From Limnobaculum xujianqingii (lineage in GTDB: Bacteria; Pseudomonadota; Gammaproteobacteria; Enterobacterales; Enterobacteriaceae): DNA of 64,000 bases. Location of the stretch: the NCBI RefSeq assembly GCF_013394855.1, contig NZ_JABMLK010000001.1:1507501-1571500 (forward strand), read 5' to 3'. Under the pieces are notes generated by a model. The model was not told the DNA's origin and did no database searches. It saw nothing but the letters and a program-made list of their open reading frames with translations. Positions 9,339 to 20,007 of this stretch are shown here, one piece after another. The position numbers were made by a program, and so were the translations under genes. Numbering within the stretch: position 1 is the first letter of the stretch; each line of letters begins with the position of its first letter.

Positions 9339-10085
9339 TTAGTCTTGCTGTTGGTGTTCCTGTTGGAACTGTTTCAACAGCATTGCTTGCTCATCAGTCA
9401 GAGCTAGGCTTTTTAGAAGCTCAGGTCTTCTAAGCCAGGTTCGACCCAGCGACTGTTTCATGCGCCAAAGACGAATATGTTCATGGTTGCCCGATAGTAA
9501 TACTGCCGGTACTTCCATATCATCTAACACCTCAGGTCGGGTATAGTGCGGACAGTCCAACAAACCGTCAGCAAACGAGTCCTCTTCTGCTGACATTTGA
9601 TGCCCCAGTACTCCCGGAATAAATCGGGAAACCGAATCAATCAATGTCATCGCGGGAAGCTCGCCGCCACTGAGAACATAATCACCGATAGACCATTCTT
9701 CATCGACTTCGGTTTGTATTACGCGCTCATCCACGCCTTCATACCGGCCACAAATCAAAATCAACTTCTGATTAGTTGCCAGCTCGCAAACACCCTGTTG
9801 GTCCAGTTTGCGACCCTGTGGAGAAAGATAAATAACTTTCGCCCCTTCGCCTGCCGCTGCTTTTGCCGTGTGTATTGCATCCCGTAAGGGCTGAACCATC
9901 ATCAACATCCCCGGTCCGCCGCCATAAGGTCGGTCGTCCACAGTACGATGCCGATCGTGCGTGAAGTCGCGTGGACTCCAGCAGGTTACACTCAGCAGGC
10001 CATTTTTTACTGCTCGGCCGGTTACCCCATAATCGGTAATCGCGCGGAACATTTCGGGGAACAGGCTAATTACACCAATCCACAT
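9339..10085 (-). CDS. trmD: TrmD, tRNA (guanine-N1)-methyltransferase
   Basis: A 248-residue SPOUT-family enzyme that methylates G37 of tRNAs reading CNN codons, preventing frameshifts. The N-terminus [13 protein letters not shown], the knot region ([20 protein letters not shown]) and [11 protein letters not shown] are typical of TrmD. It is third in the rpsP operon, 54 bases after rimM. Confidence 0.98.
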   Translation of the reverse strand: MWIGVISLFPEMFRAITDYGVTGRAVKNGLLSVTCWSPRDFTHDRHRTVDDRPYGGGPGMLMMVQPLRDAIHTAKAAAGEGAKVIYLSPQGRKLDQQGVCELATNQKLILICGRYEGVDERVIQTEVDEEWSIGDYVLSGGELPAMTLIDSVSRFIPGVLGHQMSAEEDSFADGLLDCPHYTRPEVLDDMEVPAVLLSGNHEHIRLWRMKQSLGRTWLRRPELLKSLALTDEQAMLLKQFQQEHQQQD

Positions 10086-10139
10086 ACTTAACGTTCCATT
10101 TGCTACTACCGCCAGACGCTTAACGCATCAAATACGGAG

Positions 10140-10670
10140 TTAGAAACCAGGATCCCAATTAACTTCAATTAATTGAGCAGTGAGATCGATTTTTTTGATA
10201 ACTTGTCCATCCAGGAACGGAATTAAACGCTCCTTGGCGCCAAAAGCATCTTTCAGATTTGCTCTAACCACCAAAACGTCATTAGAACCGGTTTCCATCA
10301 TATCTGTGACTTTACCCAGTTCGTAACCTGAAGTTGTTACTACCTGACAGCCCATAAGGTCTTTCCAGTAGTAATCACCCTCTTCCAGTGGTGGCAGTTG
10401 CTCAGCTTCAACGGCAATTTCGCAATTGGTTAAACTGTTAGCAACTTCACGATCGTCAACGCCTTTCAGCTTGATGATCAAATCTTGATTGTGGCGTTTC
10501 CAGCCTTCCAGCTCGATAACCCGCCATTCACCAGCCCGCTGGATATACCACGGCTGATAATCAAAAATGCTTTCAGACTGCTCGGTGGATGAGAACACTC
10601 TGAGCCAACCCCGGATGCCATACGTAGAACCCAGTTTCCCGAGAACTACCGGATTTAGTAGCTTGCTCAT
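10140..10670 (-). CDS. rimM: RimM, 16S rRNA processing factor
   Basis: A ribosome maturation factor that binds S19 and helps form the 30S head domain. Two beta-barrel domains are recognisable: [17 protein letters not shown] at the N-terminus and the PRC barrel around [13 protein letters not shown], ending in the conserved WDPGF. The ATG at 10670 gives 176 residues and begins [11 protein letters not shown], like E. coli RimM; a TTG six codons upstream (10688) is the alternative. It follows rpsP closely. Confidence 0.95.
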   Translation of the reverse strand: MSKLLNPVVLGKLGSTYGIRGWLRVFSSTEQSESIFDYQPWYIQRAGEWRVIELEGWKRHNQDLIIKLKGVDDREVANSLTNCEIAVEAEQLPPLEEGDYYWKDLMGCQVVTTSGYELGKVTDMMETGSNDVLVVRANLKDAFGAKERLIPFLDGQVIKKIDLTAQLIEVNWDPGF

Positions 10671-10689
10671 TTGTTGACACCCAGACAAA

Positions 10690-10938
10690 TTATGCTGCTT
10701 TGTTTGCGTCTTTGATCAGCGAAGCTACGCGATCAGAAACGGTTGCACCCAGACCAGTCCAATGATTGATACGGTCCAGATCTAAACGCAGACGTTCTGC
10801 CTGACCGGTTGCAACCGGGTTGAAGAAGCCTACGCGTTCGATGAAGCGACCGTCACGTGCATTACGACTGTCGGTCACAACAACTTGATAAAACGGACGC
10901 TTTTTAGCGCCGCCACGAGCTAAACGAATTGTTACCAT
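10690..10938 (-). CDS. rpsP: Ribosomal protein S16
   Basis: An 82-residue small-subunit protein S16 ([21 protein letters not shown]). It is the first gene of the rpsP-rimM-trmD-rplS operon, with AGAGG upstream of the ATG. In E. coli ffh lies directly upstream; here about 5.3 kb with a peptidase and a mur gene set separates them. Confidence 0.98.
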   Translation of the reverse strand: MVTIRLARGGAKKRPFYQVVVTDSRNARDGRFIERVGFFNPVATGQAERLRLDLDRINHWTGLGATVSDRVASLIKDANKAA

Positions 10939-11361
10939 AACATCCTCTTTAGTTAATAAAACACACAGACCCCATCGAGGAACGGGGTCTGGTGCAATAT
11001 AAAAAGCCCGAAAATTTTACTCATTTTGGCGCAAAAAGCAACCTAAAGCGCCTGATATTAGTGATTCAATTCCAAAAGTGGCTGGAACTGAGACTACATC
11101 ACTCAATAAACAGGTGTAACTTACCACATAAATCAATTGACCATGTCGGAATAAAGCATTTCGACTCGGTTTAATTTAGTTGTAAATATTAGATAGAAAG
11201 AATTCAGCTCAAACAAACCTCAGAAAAAGTAACAATGCAAAGAAAGCAGGACGCATGCAAAACAAGTATTAGATCCAAATCAAAAGCGTGTTTGATCGGT
11301 TTTCTTTTCTCTTATCAGAAACGCTATACTCGGGTTCCTTGCTAAAAATAAGGTTATAACT
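10939..11361. promoter_or_regulatory. Intergenic region with rpsP promoter and leader hairpin
   Basis: This 423-bp gap holds the start region of the rpsP operon. On the minus strand TTGCTT (11036-11041), a 16-base spacer and TAAAAT (11014-11019) form a reasonable sigma70 promoter. The resulting leader contains a hairpin at 10966-10991 (CAGACCCC/GGGGTCTG, ten-base loop). Near the other end, TATACT just upstream of 11340 may be the -10 of the peptidase gene on the plus strand. Nothing else is recognisable. Confidence 0.5.
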
Positions 11362-12483
11362 ATGTCAGCAATTTCCTCTTATTTGACTCAACATCAGAGT
11401 CGCATTTTGGCCGATCTTGAATTATTAGCTAAAGCCGAATCCCCTTCCCATGACAAAGCGGCGGTTGATGCCTGCGGTCAGGTTCTACAAAAACTATTTA
11501 TGGAGCATTTAGGGGCAAAAGCCGAGGTTTTCCCTCAAACTGAATACGGCGACCATCTGGCGTTTGATATTGGTACTGGTTCGCAGCACACCCTGATTCT
11601 GGGCCATTTTGATACCGTTTGGGACATTGGTCGCCTGAGCTTACGTCAGGAAGATGGCAAGCTATTTGGCCCCGGAGTACTGGATATGAAAGGAGGCCTG
11701 GTTCAGGCTATTTGGGCAGTTAAAGCACTAAAAGAACTCAATCTGCTAGGGGATCGCCATATCCGTTTTCTGTGCAATGCCGATGAGGAATTAGGCAGCC
11801 CAAGTTCTCGTCCGATTATTGAACAACAGGCGAAAAACTATCAACAGGTACTGGTAGCTGAACCAACCACCGCAAGTGGCGCACTAAAAACCGGTCGTAA
11901 AGGTACCGGACGTTTTTATGTTCATATCAAAGGACGTGCGGCTCATGCGGGTAACAACCCGGAAGATGGTATCAGCGCCATTCAGGAAATGTCTTATCAG
12001 ATTCAGCATCTGCACTCACTTAACGCACCGCAAAATGGCACCACGGTTAACGTTGGGATCGTCAGCGGCGGCAGCAAGATTAACGTAGTCGCAGAAGAAG
12101 CCAATCTGAGCATAGACGTACGGGTAACCCGACTGGACGAAGCCGAACGCATTCATCAGGCAATATACGGTTCAATTGCCAAACTTGATGGCATCAAGTT
12201 AACGATAACGGGTGGTATGGTTCGCCCGCCAATGGAACGAAACTCTGCCTCTGCCGGACTAATGGCAAAAGCACAAGATGCAGCGAAAGCGCTGGGTTTT
12301 GAAGTAACTGATGCCGCCGTTGGTGGTGGTAGTGATGGTAACTTTACTGCTGCGATGGGTATTCCAACTCTGGACGGATTAGGCTCAACGGGCGCAGGTC
12401 CGCATGCTGAATATGAGCATATTAATATTGCTGATATGGCTCCACGTTCAGCCCTGCTGGCTGAATTGATTACCCGGTTATAA
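11362..12483 (+). CDS. M20 metallopeptidase, glutamate carboxypeptidase-like
   Basis: A 373-residue zinc peptidase of family M20 (carboxypeptidase G2/ArgE/DapE type). Metal ligands and catalytic residues are in place: HFD at 82-84, the bridging Asp108 in VLDMKGG, DEE at 141-143, and a C-terminal GPHAEYEH segment. The dimerisation (lid) domain spans roughly 185-290. No signal peptide is visible, so it is cytoplasmic. It converges with murP; a role in processing amino-acid or muropeptide-derived substrates is possible but unproven. It lies in the segment separating rpsP from ffh. Confidence 0.85.
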   Translation: MSAISSYLTQHQSRILADLELLAKAESPSHDKAAVDACGQVLQKLFMEHLGAKAEVFPQTEYGDHLAFDIGTGSQHTLILGHFDTVWDIGRLSLRQEDGKLFGPGVLDMKGGLVQAIWAVKALKELNLLGDRHIRFLCNADEELGSPSSRPIIEQQAKNYQQVLVAEPTTASGALKTGRKGTGRFYVHIKGRAAHAGNNPEDGISAIQEMSYQIQHLHSLNAPQNGTTVNVGIVSGGSKINVVAEEANLSIDVRVTRLDEAERIHQAIYGSIAKLDGIKLTITGGMVRPPMERNSASAGLMAKAQDAAKALGFEVTDAAVGGGSDGNFTAAMGIPTLDGLGSTGAGPHAEYEHINIADMAPRSALLAELITRL

Positions 12484-12539
12484 TCAAAATAGTTCGTATT
12501 AATGACAGAATATGATAATTCAGTTTTGCACCTTAAATA

Positions 12540-12765
12540 GCCAATCGGAGGGAGACCTTTCCGTTTGGGTCGACTTGGCGTAAGCCAACGAAGCGCCCAT
12601 AGGAAAGGTAGGCCCGACGCGTTCCACCGCTAAATACAGACGAGTTACCGACCGTTACTGATGCCAATATAAGCACAGTGTTTTTACGGTCGGAATATAC
12701 GTAGGTGTTGATTTATTAAGTTTGTCAGTAGTCTGAAGGGCACCCAATAGTGCCCTTTTTTATAG
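12540..12765 (+). ncRNA. Structured intergenic element, candidate small RNA or dispersed repeat
   Basis: The gap between the M20 peptidase and murP holds an elaborate palindrome: ACCTTTCC (12555-12562) pairs with GGAAAGGT (12602-12609), and inside it TTGGC-GTAA-GCCAA forms a tight tetraloop hairpin, with TGGG/CCCA between. A second pair, CCGACCGT (12648-12655) and ACGGTCGG (12686-12693), follows. The stretch ends in a plus-strand terminator. No plausible ORF covers it. It could be a small RNA or a palindromic intergenic repeat; no second copy was noticed in this window. Confidence 0.4.
12736..12763 (+). terminator. Rho-independent terminator, plus strand
   Basis: AAGGGCAC/GTGCCCTT stem with a six-base loop followed by a T run. 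It lies about 255 bases after the M20 stop, so it ends either a long peptidase 3' UTR or an independent RNA from 12540 onward. Confidence 0.8.
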
Positions 12766-12782
12766 CTAAAAGTAAAATTGAC

Positions 12783-14237
12783 TCACGATAAATCAATATC
12801 TTTAATACCAAAGAAATAAGTCACCACAAAACCGCCGATATAAGAAACTAACAAACCGGCGGTATACACACCTATACCAGCAAAAATACCGTGATTAGAC
12901 GTCATTAACGGAATCGCCACCAACCCTGACGGTCCAAAAACCGTATTTAAACCAACCGGTAATCCCATATAGGCAACCAAACCAATAAAGAAACCACCAA
13001 TAGCCCCACCGATACAGGCAGTGACAAAAGGCTTAACTCTTGGCAATGTAACGCCATAAATCAGTGGTTCGCCTACTCCCAGCAGACCTGGAATAATCGC
13101 GCCACGAATTTGGGTACGTAATAATGAAGTCTTATCTGATTTAACATACAACGCCAGAGCCGCGCCTACCTGCCCTGCTCCAGCCATGGCTAAAATAGGG
13201 AATAAGGAGTTAAAACCCTGCGCGTCCATCAGAGCGAAATAGACCGGAATAAATCCCTGATGAATCCCAAACATGACCGATATCAGGAACAGACCGGCCA
13301 GAATGGCACAACCAATCGGATTACCATTTAAATGCAGGAACAACCAGGACATACCACTAAACAGAACGCCACCAAACGGCATAATCGCCACAAAAGTTAC
13401 TGCGCCCATAATCAGTAAAGTGATCGTAGAAGTGAGGATCATATCTAAATTATCAGGAATAAAACGTCTGACACCGCGTTCTACATAAGCGCCCACAATA
13501 GTCGCAATCAGTACCCCGATAATGTTGCCCTTCGGCACAATATGCAGACCAAAGAAGTTATCCATACCGGAATAGATTCCAGCGGTTGCATTAGGGTCAT
13601 AGCCCAGAATAAACAGTGAAGCAATAATCGCCCCATTCACACCAGACCCACCAAAAGCCTGCTGGGCGTTATAACCAATCATGATACTCAGAAAAGCGAA
13701 CAGACCTTTGCTGAACAATTTCATGTACGCTATAACATGTAGCAAGTAACCGCTCACCTCCTGACCGCTCTGAACGTAAGATTGTTCTATCAGCGTGGCA
13801 AAACCTAATAACAGACCTGCTGCAATAAATCCCGGGATAAGTGGAGTAAAGATAGTGGCAAACTTAGTTAAAAAATGATGAACAGCACTATTCTGCTTAG
13901 ATTTCATCTCTTTCTTTTTCGAAGAGGCAATATCTTTTAACTGAGTTTCACCAGCAGGTTTGGTTGCACTTTCCATTGGTTGCTCTGACAGAACAGCACT
14001 CACTAATTCAGCCGCCGCCTGTGCTTTTCCTGGCCCTACAATAATTTGTAGTTGGTTATCGCTCTCTACCACCCCCATTACGCCAGGAATAACCTTAAGG
14101 CGACTCTTATCAACCATCTGATTATCTTTCAGCGTTAATCGCAATCTCGTCATGCAATTACCGCTTTTCAGAATATTTTCCTGTCCACCGATTGCAGCAA
14201 CGATCTCTTCAATCATCTCTCTGGTGATTTTAGCCAT
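12783..14237 (-). CDS. murP: MurP-like PTS transporter EIIBC for N-acetylmuramic acid
   Basis: A 484-residue PTS permease with EIIB and EIIC domains and no EIIA, as in MurP; the phosphate would come from Crr. The EIIB phosphocysteine is Cys28 in [14 protein letters not shown] Lys/Ser-rich linker (about 90-125) leads into the multi-span EIIC domain (about 125-480) with the glucose-superfamily [12 protein letters not shown] motif. It imports a sugar as the 6-phosphate into the cytoplasm. The gene follows murQ by 24 bases, so N-acetylmuramic acid is the expected substrate. Confidence 0.88.
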   Translation of the reverse strand: MAKITREMIEEIVAAIGGQENILKSGNCMTRLRLTLKDNQMVDKSRLKVIPGVMGVVESDNQLQIIVGPGKAQAAAELVSAVLSEQPMESATKPAGETQLKDIASSKKKEMKSKQNSAVHHFLTKFATIFTPLIPGFIAAGLLLGFATLIEQSYVQSGQEVSGYLLHVIAYMKLFSKGLFAFLSIMIGYNAQQAFGGSGVNGAIIASLFILGYDPNATAGIYSGMDNFFGLHIVPKGNIIGVLIATIVGAYVERGVRRFIPDNLDMILTSTITLLIMGAVTFVAIMPFGGVLFSGMSWLFLHLNGNPIGCAILAGLFLISVMFGIHQGFIPVYFALMDAQGFNSLFPILAMAGAGQVGAALALYVKSDKTSLLRTQIRGAIIPGLLGVGEPLIYGVTLPRVKPFVTACIGGAIGGFFIGLVAYMGLPVGLNTVFGPSGLVAIPLMTSNHGIFAGIGVYTAGLLVSYIGGFVVTYFFGIKDIDLS

Positions 14238-14261
14238 ATCTTTTTCTCATTCCCGCGCTGA

Positions 14262-15225
<964 letters not shown>

Positions 15226-15285
15226 AATAAACTAAAATAAATAATAAATTATTCCTTAAAAGAGATAAAAACAGAACCATCAATA

Positions 15286-15301
15286 TGTGATTGGCATCAC
15301 G
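15286..15301. promoter_or_regulatory. CRP site of the murQ-murP operon
   Basis: TGTGA-TTGGCA-TCACG matches the CRP consensus TGTGA-N6-TCACA in nine of ten core bases. It lies between murR and murQ, consistent with catabolite control of MurNAc use as known in E. coli. Confidence 0.75.
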
Positions 15302-15346
15302 TATTAAACAACAGATAAATCAGAGAGGAATTAGCCGGAGAAATGA

Positions 15347-16207
15347 TTACAGACTGATTTTATTCACTAATTCGCGGCTTTGTTGAATTAGTAAATTAGC
15401 ATGTTCCTGATTATGCTGAACCAATCCCATAAACAATAGATCGGTAATTGCATTTTGAGCGGTACGGGAAGAGATAGAAGAACTGCGCCACTGACTTTCA
15501 TCCGCTACGGAATGAAGAGCATAATCAGCCAGATTTTTTAACGGATTACTTTTTAAACTGGTAATTGTTACCAGCTTAGCTCCCTGTTTTTTAGCGACTT
15601 CTGCCGCCAGAACCACTTCACGACGCATCCCGGAATAGGAAACAGCGATTTGAACATCGTCTGGTCCCAACGTTTGGGCGATAGTTAGCTGAACATGGCT
15701 GTCCATCTCAGAAAAAGCAGGAATGCCAATTTTTAATAATTTATAAGTGAGATCTTTCGCAATTAGAGCTGAGCCACCAACGCCGGTAATATGCACTTTT
15801 TTAGCATTGAAAATCTGCTCAACCACCAGCTCAAATATTTGAGGCTGCAAAGCATTCATGGTTTCACGCAATGCGCTTTGCTTTTCTAACAGTAACTTAC
15901 CAGCAATCTCAAGCAGGGTATCATCACCGGTAATTTCATTATGCAGATGCAACGCTGACTTACTGGCTACCAGCTCACTACGCCCCAACTCTTCACTGAT
16001 GGCCAGTTTAAATGCGGTATAGCCTTTAAAACCCAGTTTTTGCGTGAATTTAACTACCCCTGACTGACTAATATTTAAAATTGTCGCCAGTTCCTGAGAT
16101 GAAAGCTCCCTGATTTTTTTGGGATTTTCCAGTATATATTCAGCAATCTTTTTTTCCATTGGGGGAAACTGAGCCAGATTGGTGGCTATCACAGCTAAAC
16201 ACGCCAT
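15347..16207 (-). CDS. murR: MurR, RpiR-family repressor of MurNAc genes
   Basis: A 286-residue regulator with an N-terminal RpiR helix-turn-helix (about 1-75; ILNISQSGVVKFTQKLG) and a C-terminal SIS sugar-phosphate domain (about 125-260; VGGSALIAKDLTYKLLKIG, SYSGMRREVV). It closely follows E. coli MurR, which releases DNA when MurNAc-6-phosphate binds. Unlike in E. coli, where murR is divergent from murQP, here murR lies upstream in the same direction. It begins 38 bases after the ffh stop with no evident terminator, so read-through from ffh is possible. Confidence 0.92.
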   Translation of the reverse strand: MACLAVIATNLAQFPPMEKKIAEYILENPKKIRELSSQELATILNISQSGVVKFTQKLGFKGYTAFKLAISEELGRSELVASKSALHLHNEITGDDTLLEIAGKLLLEKQSALRETMNALQPQIFELVVEQIFNAKKVHITGVGGSALIAKDLTYKLLKIGIPAFSEMDSHVQLTIAQTLGPDDVQIAVSYSGMRREVVLAAEVAKKQGAKLVTITSLKSNPLKNLADYALHSVADESQWRSSSISSRTAQNAITDLLFMGLVQHNQEHANLLIQQSRELVNKISL

Positions 16208-16245
16208 TTATCTCATCTCCCCCATGGAACTATCAATATATCTGA

Positions 16246-17604
16246 TTAACGCATCATACCCGGTGGCATCATGCCTTTCATACCGCGCATCATTTTCGCT
16301 AATCCACCTTTCTTCATCTTTTTCATCATACGCTGCATATCGTCGAACTGTTTCAGCAAGCGGTTAACGTCCTGTACCTGCATACCTGAACCAGCCGCAA
16401 TACGACGCTTACGTGAACCTTTGATGATTTCCGGACTGGCACGCTCTTTCAGCGTCATGGAATTAATAATCGCCTCCATACGCACCAGTAATTTGTCATC
16501 CATTTGTGCTTTTACGTTATCCGGAATCTGGCCTGCTCCCGGCAATTTGCTCATCATGCTGGCCATTCCGCCCATGTTGCGCATTTGCTTAAGCTGGTCC
16601 AGAAAGTCGGTCAGGTCAAAACCGTCGCCTTTCTTCAGTTTATTTGCCAGCTTTTCCGCTTGTTCACGGTCAACTTTACTCTCAAGATCTTCAATCAAAG
16701 AGAGCATGTCGCCCATGCCAAGAATACGCGATGCTACGCGATCCGGATGGAAAGGCTCCAGCGCTTCGGTCTTCTCACCAATACCAAGGAACTTAATCGG
16801 TTTACCGGTAATATGACGAATAGAAAGCGCCGCACCACCACGTGCATCACCATCTACTTTGGTCAGTACTACACCGGTTAATGGCAGTGCTTCATTAAAC
16901 GCTTTCGCCGTATTAGCCGCATCCTGGCCGGTCATGGCATCAACCACAAACAGTGTTTCTACCGGGTTAATAGCGGCATGAACCTGTTTGATTTCGTCCA
17001 TCATCGCTTCATCAGCGTGTAGACGACCGGCGGTATCGACAATCAGAACGTCATAGAATTTAAGCCTGGCCTGTTTTAAAGCATTATTGACGATATCAAC
17101 TGGTTTTTCCTGAGCATCGGACGGAAAGAAATCAACACTAATAGCCTCCGCCAGAGTTTCTAACTGACGGATCGCTGCCGGGCGATAAACGTCGGCAGAA
17201 ACCACCAGTACTTTCTTCTTTTGTTTTTCTTTCAGGAATTTAGCCAGTTTGGCAACGCTGGTGGTTTTACCCGCCCCTTGCAAACCCGCCATTAATATTA
17301 CTGCTGGTGGTTGAGCAGCCAGATTGAGGCTGTTGTTTTCCTCACCCATTGCCGCAACCAGTTCGTTACGAACAATTTTGACAAACTCTTGTCCAGGGGT
17401 CAGGCTCTTATTAACTTCCTGCCCAACGGCACTTTCTTTAACTTTATTAATGAAATCGCGAACCACCGGTAAAGCTACGTCAGCTTCTAACAACGCCATA
17501 CGAACTTCACGCAGTGTATCTTTAATATTTTCTTCGGTCAGTCGCCCACGGCCACTGATGTTGCGCAGCGTGCGCGACAATCTATCGGTTAAGTTTTCAA
17601 ACAT
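16246..17604 (-). CDS. ffh: Ffh, signal recognition particle GTPase
   Basis: A 452-residue SRP54 homologue that binds signal sequences and 4.5S RNA and docks with FtsY. An N domain is followed by the G domain with GLQGAGKTT (about 107-115), DTAGRLHAD and TKVDGDARGG, then the methionine-rich M domain ending in GMKGMMPPGMM. Length matches E. coli Ffh. It diverges from ypjD, as in E. coli, but is separated from rpsP. Confidence 0.98.
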   Translation of the reverse strand: MFENLTDRLSRTLRNISGRGRLTEENIKDTLREVRMALLEADVALPVVRDFINKVKESAVGQEVNKSLTPGQEFVKIVRNELVAAMGEENNSLNLAAQPPAVILMAGLQGAGKTTSVAKLAKFLKEKQKKKVLVVSADVYRPAAIRQLETLAEAISVDFFPSDAQEKPVDIVNNALKQARLKFYDVLIVDTAGRLHADEAMMDEIKQVHAAINPVETLFVVDAMTGQDAANTAKAFNEALPLTGVVLTKVDGDARGGAALSIRHITGKPIKFLGIGEKTEALEPFHPDRVASRILGMGDMLSLIEDLESKVDREQAEKLANKLKKGDGFDLTDFLDQLKQMRNMGGMASMMSKLPGAGQIPDNVKAQMDDKLLVRMEAIINSMTLKERASPEIIKGSRKRRIAAGSGMQVQDVNRLLKQFDDMQRMMKKMKKGGLAKMMRGMKGMMPPGMMR

Positions 17605-17777
17605 CGTCTTATGCCCAACATGATGGTAATCCGCGACAGCGGTAAAATTTTAGCAAGTATAACACGAACAATACTCAGGTCAGTTACCGATACTTATTGA
17701 GAATTGATTGGAGGGAATCGCCACTAACGTTATACTGGTTACACTTTTTTCCATGGTTTATGCAAACATTAATTATT

Positions 17778-18569
17778 ATGCCTGTTTTCGCCATATTATC
17801 ACTGATCGCATATCTGACTAGTCTTGGGTTGATTATTCCCAGTCTGTTAAGAAAAAAAGGCATTCATCGTCGCTGGACGCTGATATCGGCCATTATTGCG
17901 CTCGTTTTTCACGGAATCGCTCTTCAACAGCGTATTTTTGATGTCGACTATGGCCAAAATCTAAGTTTGCTTAATATTGCTTCAGGAACCAGCCTGTTGA
18001 TCAGTGCCATCATGACATTTGTGGCTTCTAAAGATCGCGGCTGGATACTACTTCCTATTGTTTACAGCTTTTCCATTATCAATCTGGCGCTGGCCAGCTT
18101 TACTCCCTGGGAGTTTATTACCCATTTGGAAGATAGCCCAACGCTGCTGGTTCATATCGTCTTAGCCCTGTTCTCTTATGCTACGCTGATTATTGCAGCG
18201 CTGTACGCGATTCAAATTGCCTGGATTGATTATCGCCTGAAGAATAAAAAACTCTCCTTCAGCCCGGATATGCCACCGCTGTTGTCTATTGAACGTAAGT
18301 GTTTTCATATCACCCAGGTTGGTGTCATTCTGCTCACCTTAACGTTACTGAGCGGCGTTCTTTATCTGGATAATCTGCTTGGTCAGGAAAATGTGCATAA
18401 AACCACGCTCTCAACCATGGCATGGCTAGTCTATTTGGTCTTACTTTGGGGCCACTACAGTAAAGGCTGGCGCGGTCGTAAAGTGGTATGGTTTAGCCTG
18501 AGCGGAGCATTTTTACTGACTATGGGCTATTTTGGCAGCCGACTGATTCAGGAACTTTTAGCGCATTAA
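17778..18569 (+). CDS. ypjD: YpjD, inner-membrane CcsA/HemX-like protein
   Basis: A multi-span membrane protein of the cytochrome c assembly (CcsA/HemX) family, about eight predicted transmembrane helices, function unsettled. The start at 17778 (MPVFAILSLIAY) gives 263 residues, the length recalled for E. coli YpjD. An ATG at 17760 and a TTG at 17697 are in-frame alternatives, and none has a good ribosome-binding site. It is followed by corB in the same direction, as in E. coli. Confidence 0.88.
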   Translation: MPVFAILSLIAYLTSLGLIIPSLLRKKGIHRRWTLISAIIALVFHGIALQQRIFDVDYGQNLSLLNIASGTSLLISAIMTFVASKDRGWILLPIVYSFSIINLALASFTPWEFITHLEDSPTLLVHIVLALFSYATLIIAALYAIQIAWIDYRLKNKKLSFSPDMPPLLSIERKCFHITQVGVILLTLTLLSGVLYLDNLLGQENVHKTTLSTMAWLVYLVLLWGHYSKGWRGRKVVWFSLSGAFLLTMGYFGSRLIQELLAH

Positions 18570-18666
18570 CAGCTTTTCATTCAAGCTGTTTATATACTAT
18601 ATCGTATAGCTCATCATAACTGAGGACATTTATCGGTGGACGACGTATCAACCCGTCTTAATTGTC

Positions 18667-19917
18667 ATGGTGCTGATTTCAGCCTATTTCTCAGCCTCGG
18701 AAACGGGGATGATGACGCTGAACCGTTACCGACTCCGCCACCTTGCCAGTAAGGGCAACCGTCAGGCACGACGAGTTGAAAAACTGCTTCAGCGTCCGGA
18801 CCGTTTAATCAGCCTGGTTTTAATTGGCAATAATCTGGTTAATATTCTGGCCTCCTCACTGGCTACTGTTATTGGTATCCGCCTCTATGGCAACCTCGGT
18901 GTCGCCATTGCTACTGGTATTCTGACCTTTGTTATTTTGGTGTTTGCAGAAGTTCTGCCAAAAACTGTTGCGGCGCTCTATCCTGAGCGAGTAGCATTTC
19001 CCAGCAGTTTTTTACTGAAACCGCTGCAGAAAATCATGGCACCGTTGGTCTGGTTACTAAACGGCATAACCCGCCTGATTATGCATCTGTTTGGTTTACG
19101 TTCGGACGTTAAAGGCAGTGATGCCGTCAGTAAAGATGAACTGCGCACTATCGTAAACGCCTCAAATCCGCTAATTTCTCATCGTTACCAAAGCATGCTG
19201 TTATCGGTACTGGATTTAGAAGTTGTCAATGTTGATGACATTATGGTTCCACGCCATGAGATTGTCGGAATTAACGTAAATGACGAATGGAAAGATATTC
19301 TTAAGCAGCTAACTCATTCCCCTCATGGCCGTATTGTGCTATATCGCGATACTCTGGATGATGCCATCGGTATGTTACGGGTTCGCGAAGCTTATCGTCT
19401 GATGATGGAAAAAAGTGAGTTTAATAAAGAGACTATGTTGCGCGCAGCGGACAAAATCTACTTTATTCCGGAAGGAACACCACTCAACGTACAGTTAGTT
19501 AAATTTCAACGCAATCGTGAAAAAGTCGGCATCATTGTTGATGAGTATGGCGATATTCAGGGGCTGGTTAGCGTAGAAGATATTCTTGAGGAAATCGTGG
19601 GTGACTTCACTACCTCTATGTCTCCTTCGCTGGCTGAAGAAGTAGTACCTCAGGCAGACGGCTCAGTTTATATTGATGGCAGTGCCAGTATCCGGGAGCT
19701 GAATAAAGCTTTTGGCTGGCACTTACCGACATCTACTGCTAAGACCATTAACGGATTGCTGCTGGAGTATTTTGAAGATATCCCGGTAGCAGGCACCCAC
19801 GTAGACTTCAAAAACTATTCTGTCGATATTATCGAAGTGAATAACAATATGATTAAGCAGGTGCTGATTCGCCCACTCAACGGTGAACCACCGGCGAAAA
19901 ATCTGAAAAAGAAATAG
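18667..19917 (+). CDS. corB: CorB (YfjD), CNNM/CBS magnesium transporter family
   Basis: A 416-residue membrane protein with a CNNM (DUF21) domain (SAYFSASETGMMTLN at the start), a CBS pair (about 195-320) and a C-terminal CorC_HlyC domain. The family moves or senses magnesium and cobalt. The only canonical start in this frame, ATG 18667, has no ribosome-binding site. A GTG at 18636 with GAGG ten bases upstream opens a different frame encoding MDDVSTRL, which resembles the expected N-terminus. The two frames appear to be joined by a frameshift near 18655-18661, so the N-terminus may be broken or shortened. Confidence 0.85.
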   Translation: MVLISAYFSASETGMMTLNRYRLRHLASKGNRQARRVEKLLQRPDRLISLVLIGNNLVNILASSLATVIGIRLYGNLGVAIATGILTFVILVFAEVLPKTVAALYPERVAFPSSFLLKPLQKIMAPLVWLLNGITRLIMHLFGLRSDVKGSDAVSKDELRTIVNASNPLISHRYQSMLLSVLDLEVVNVDDIMVPRHEIVGINVNDEWKDILKQLTHSPHGRIVLYRDTLDDAIGMLRVREAYRLMMEKSEFNKETMLRAADKIYFIPEGTPLNVQLVKFQRNREKVGIIVDEYGDIQGLVSVEDILEEIVGDFTTSMSPSLAEEVVPQADGSVYIDGSASIRELNKAFGWHLPTSTAKTINGLLLEYFEDIPVAGTHVDFKNYSVDIIEVNNNMIKQVLIRPLNGEPPAKNLKKK

Positions 19918-19940
19918 TAGAATACGGATAGATTACTGAT

Positions 19941-19974
19941 AAAACAAAACCCGCTTTCGCGGGTTTTGTTTTTT
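19941..19974. terminator. Terminator between corB and luxS
   Basis: A 14-bp perfect stem (AAAACAAAACCCGC/GCGGGTTTTGTTTT) with a TTTC loop. It has A and T tracts on both sides, so it can stop both corB (+) and luxS (-) transcripts. Confidence 0.93.
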
Positions 19975-20007
19975 AACAGCTTAACGACATAACTGCAGAT
20001 AACTAAA

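Noticed and set aside
16271..16816. 181-codon frame opposite ffh
   Set aside because: Shadow of the well-conserved ffh reading frame.
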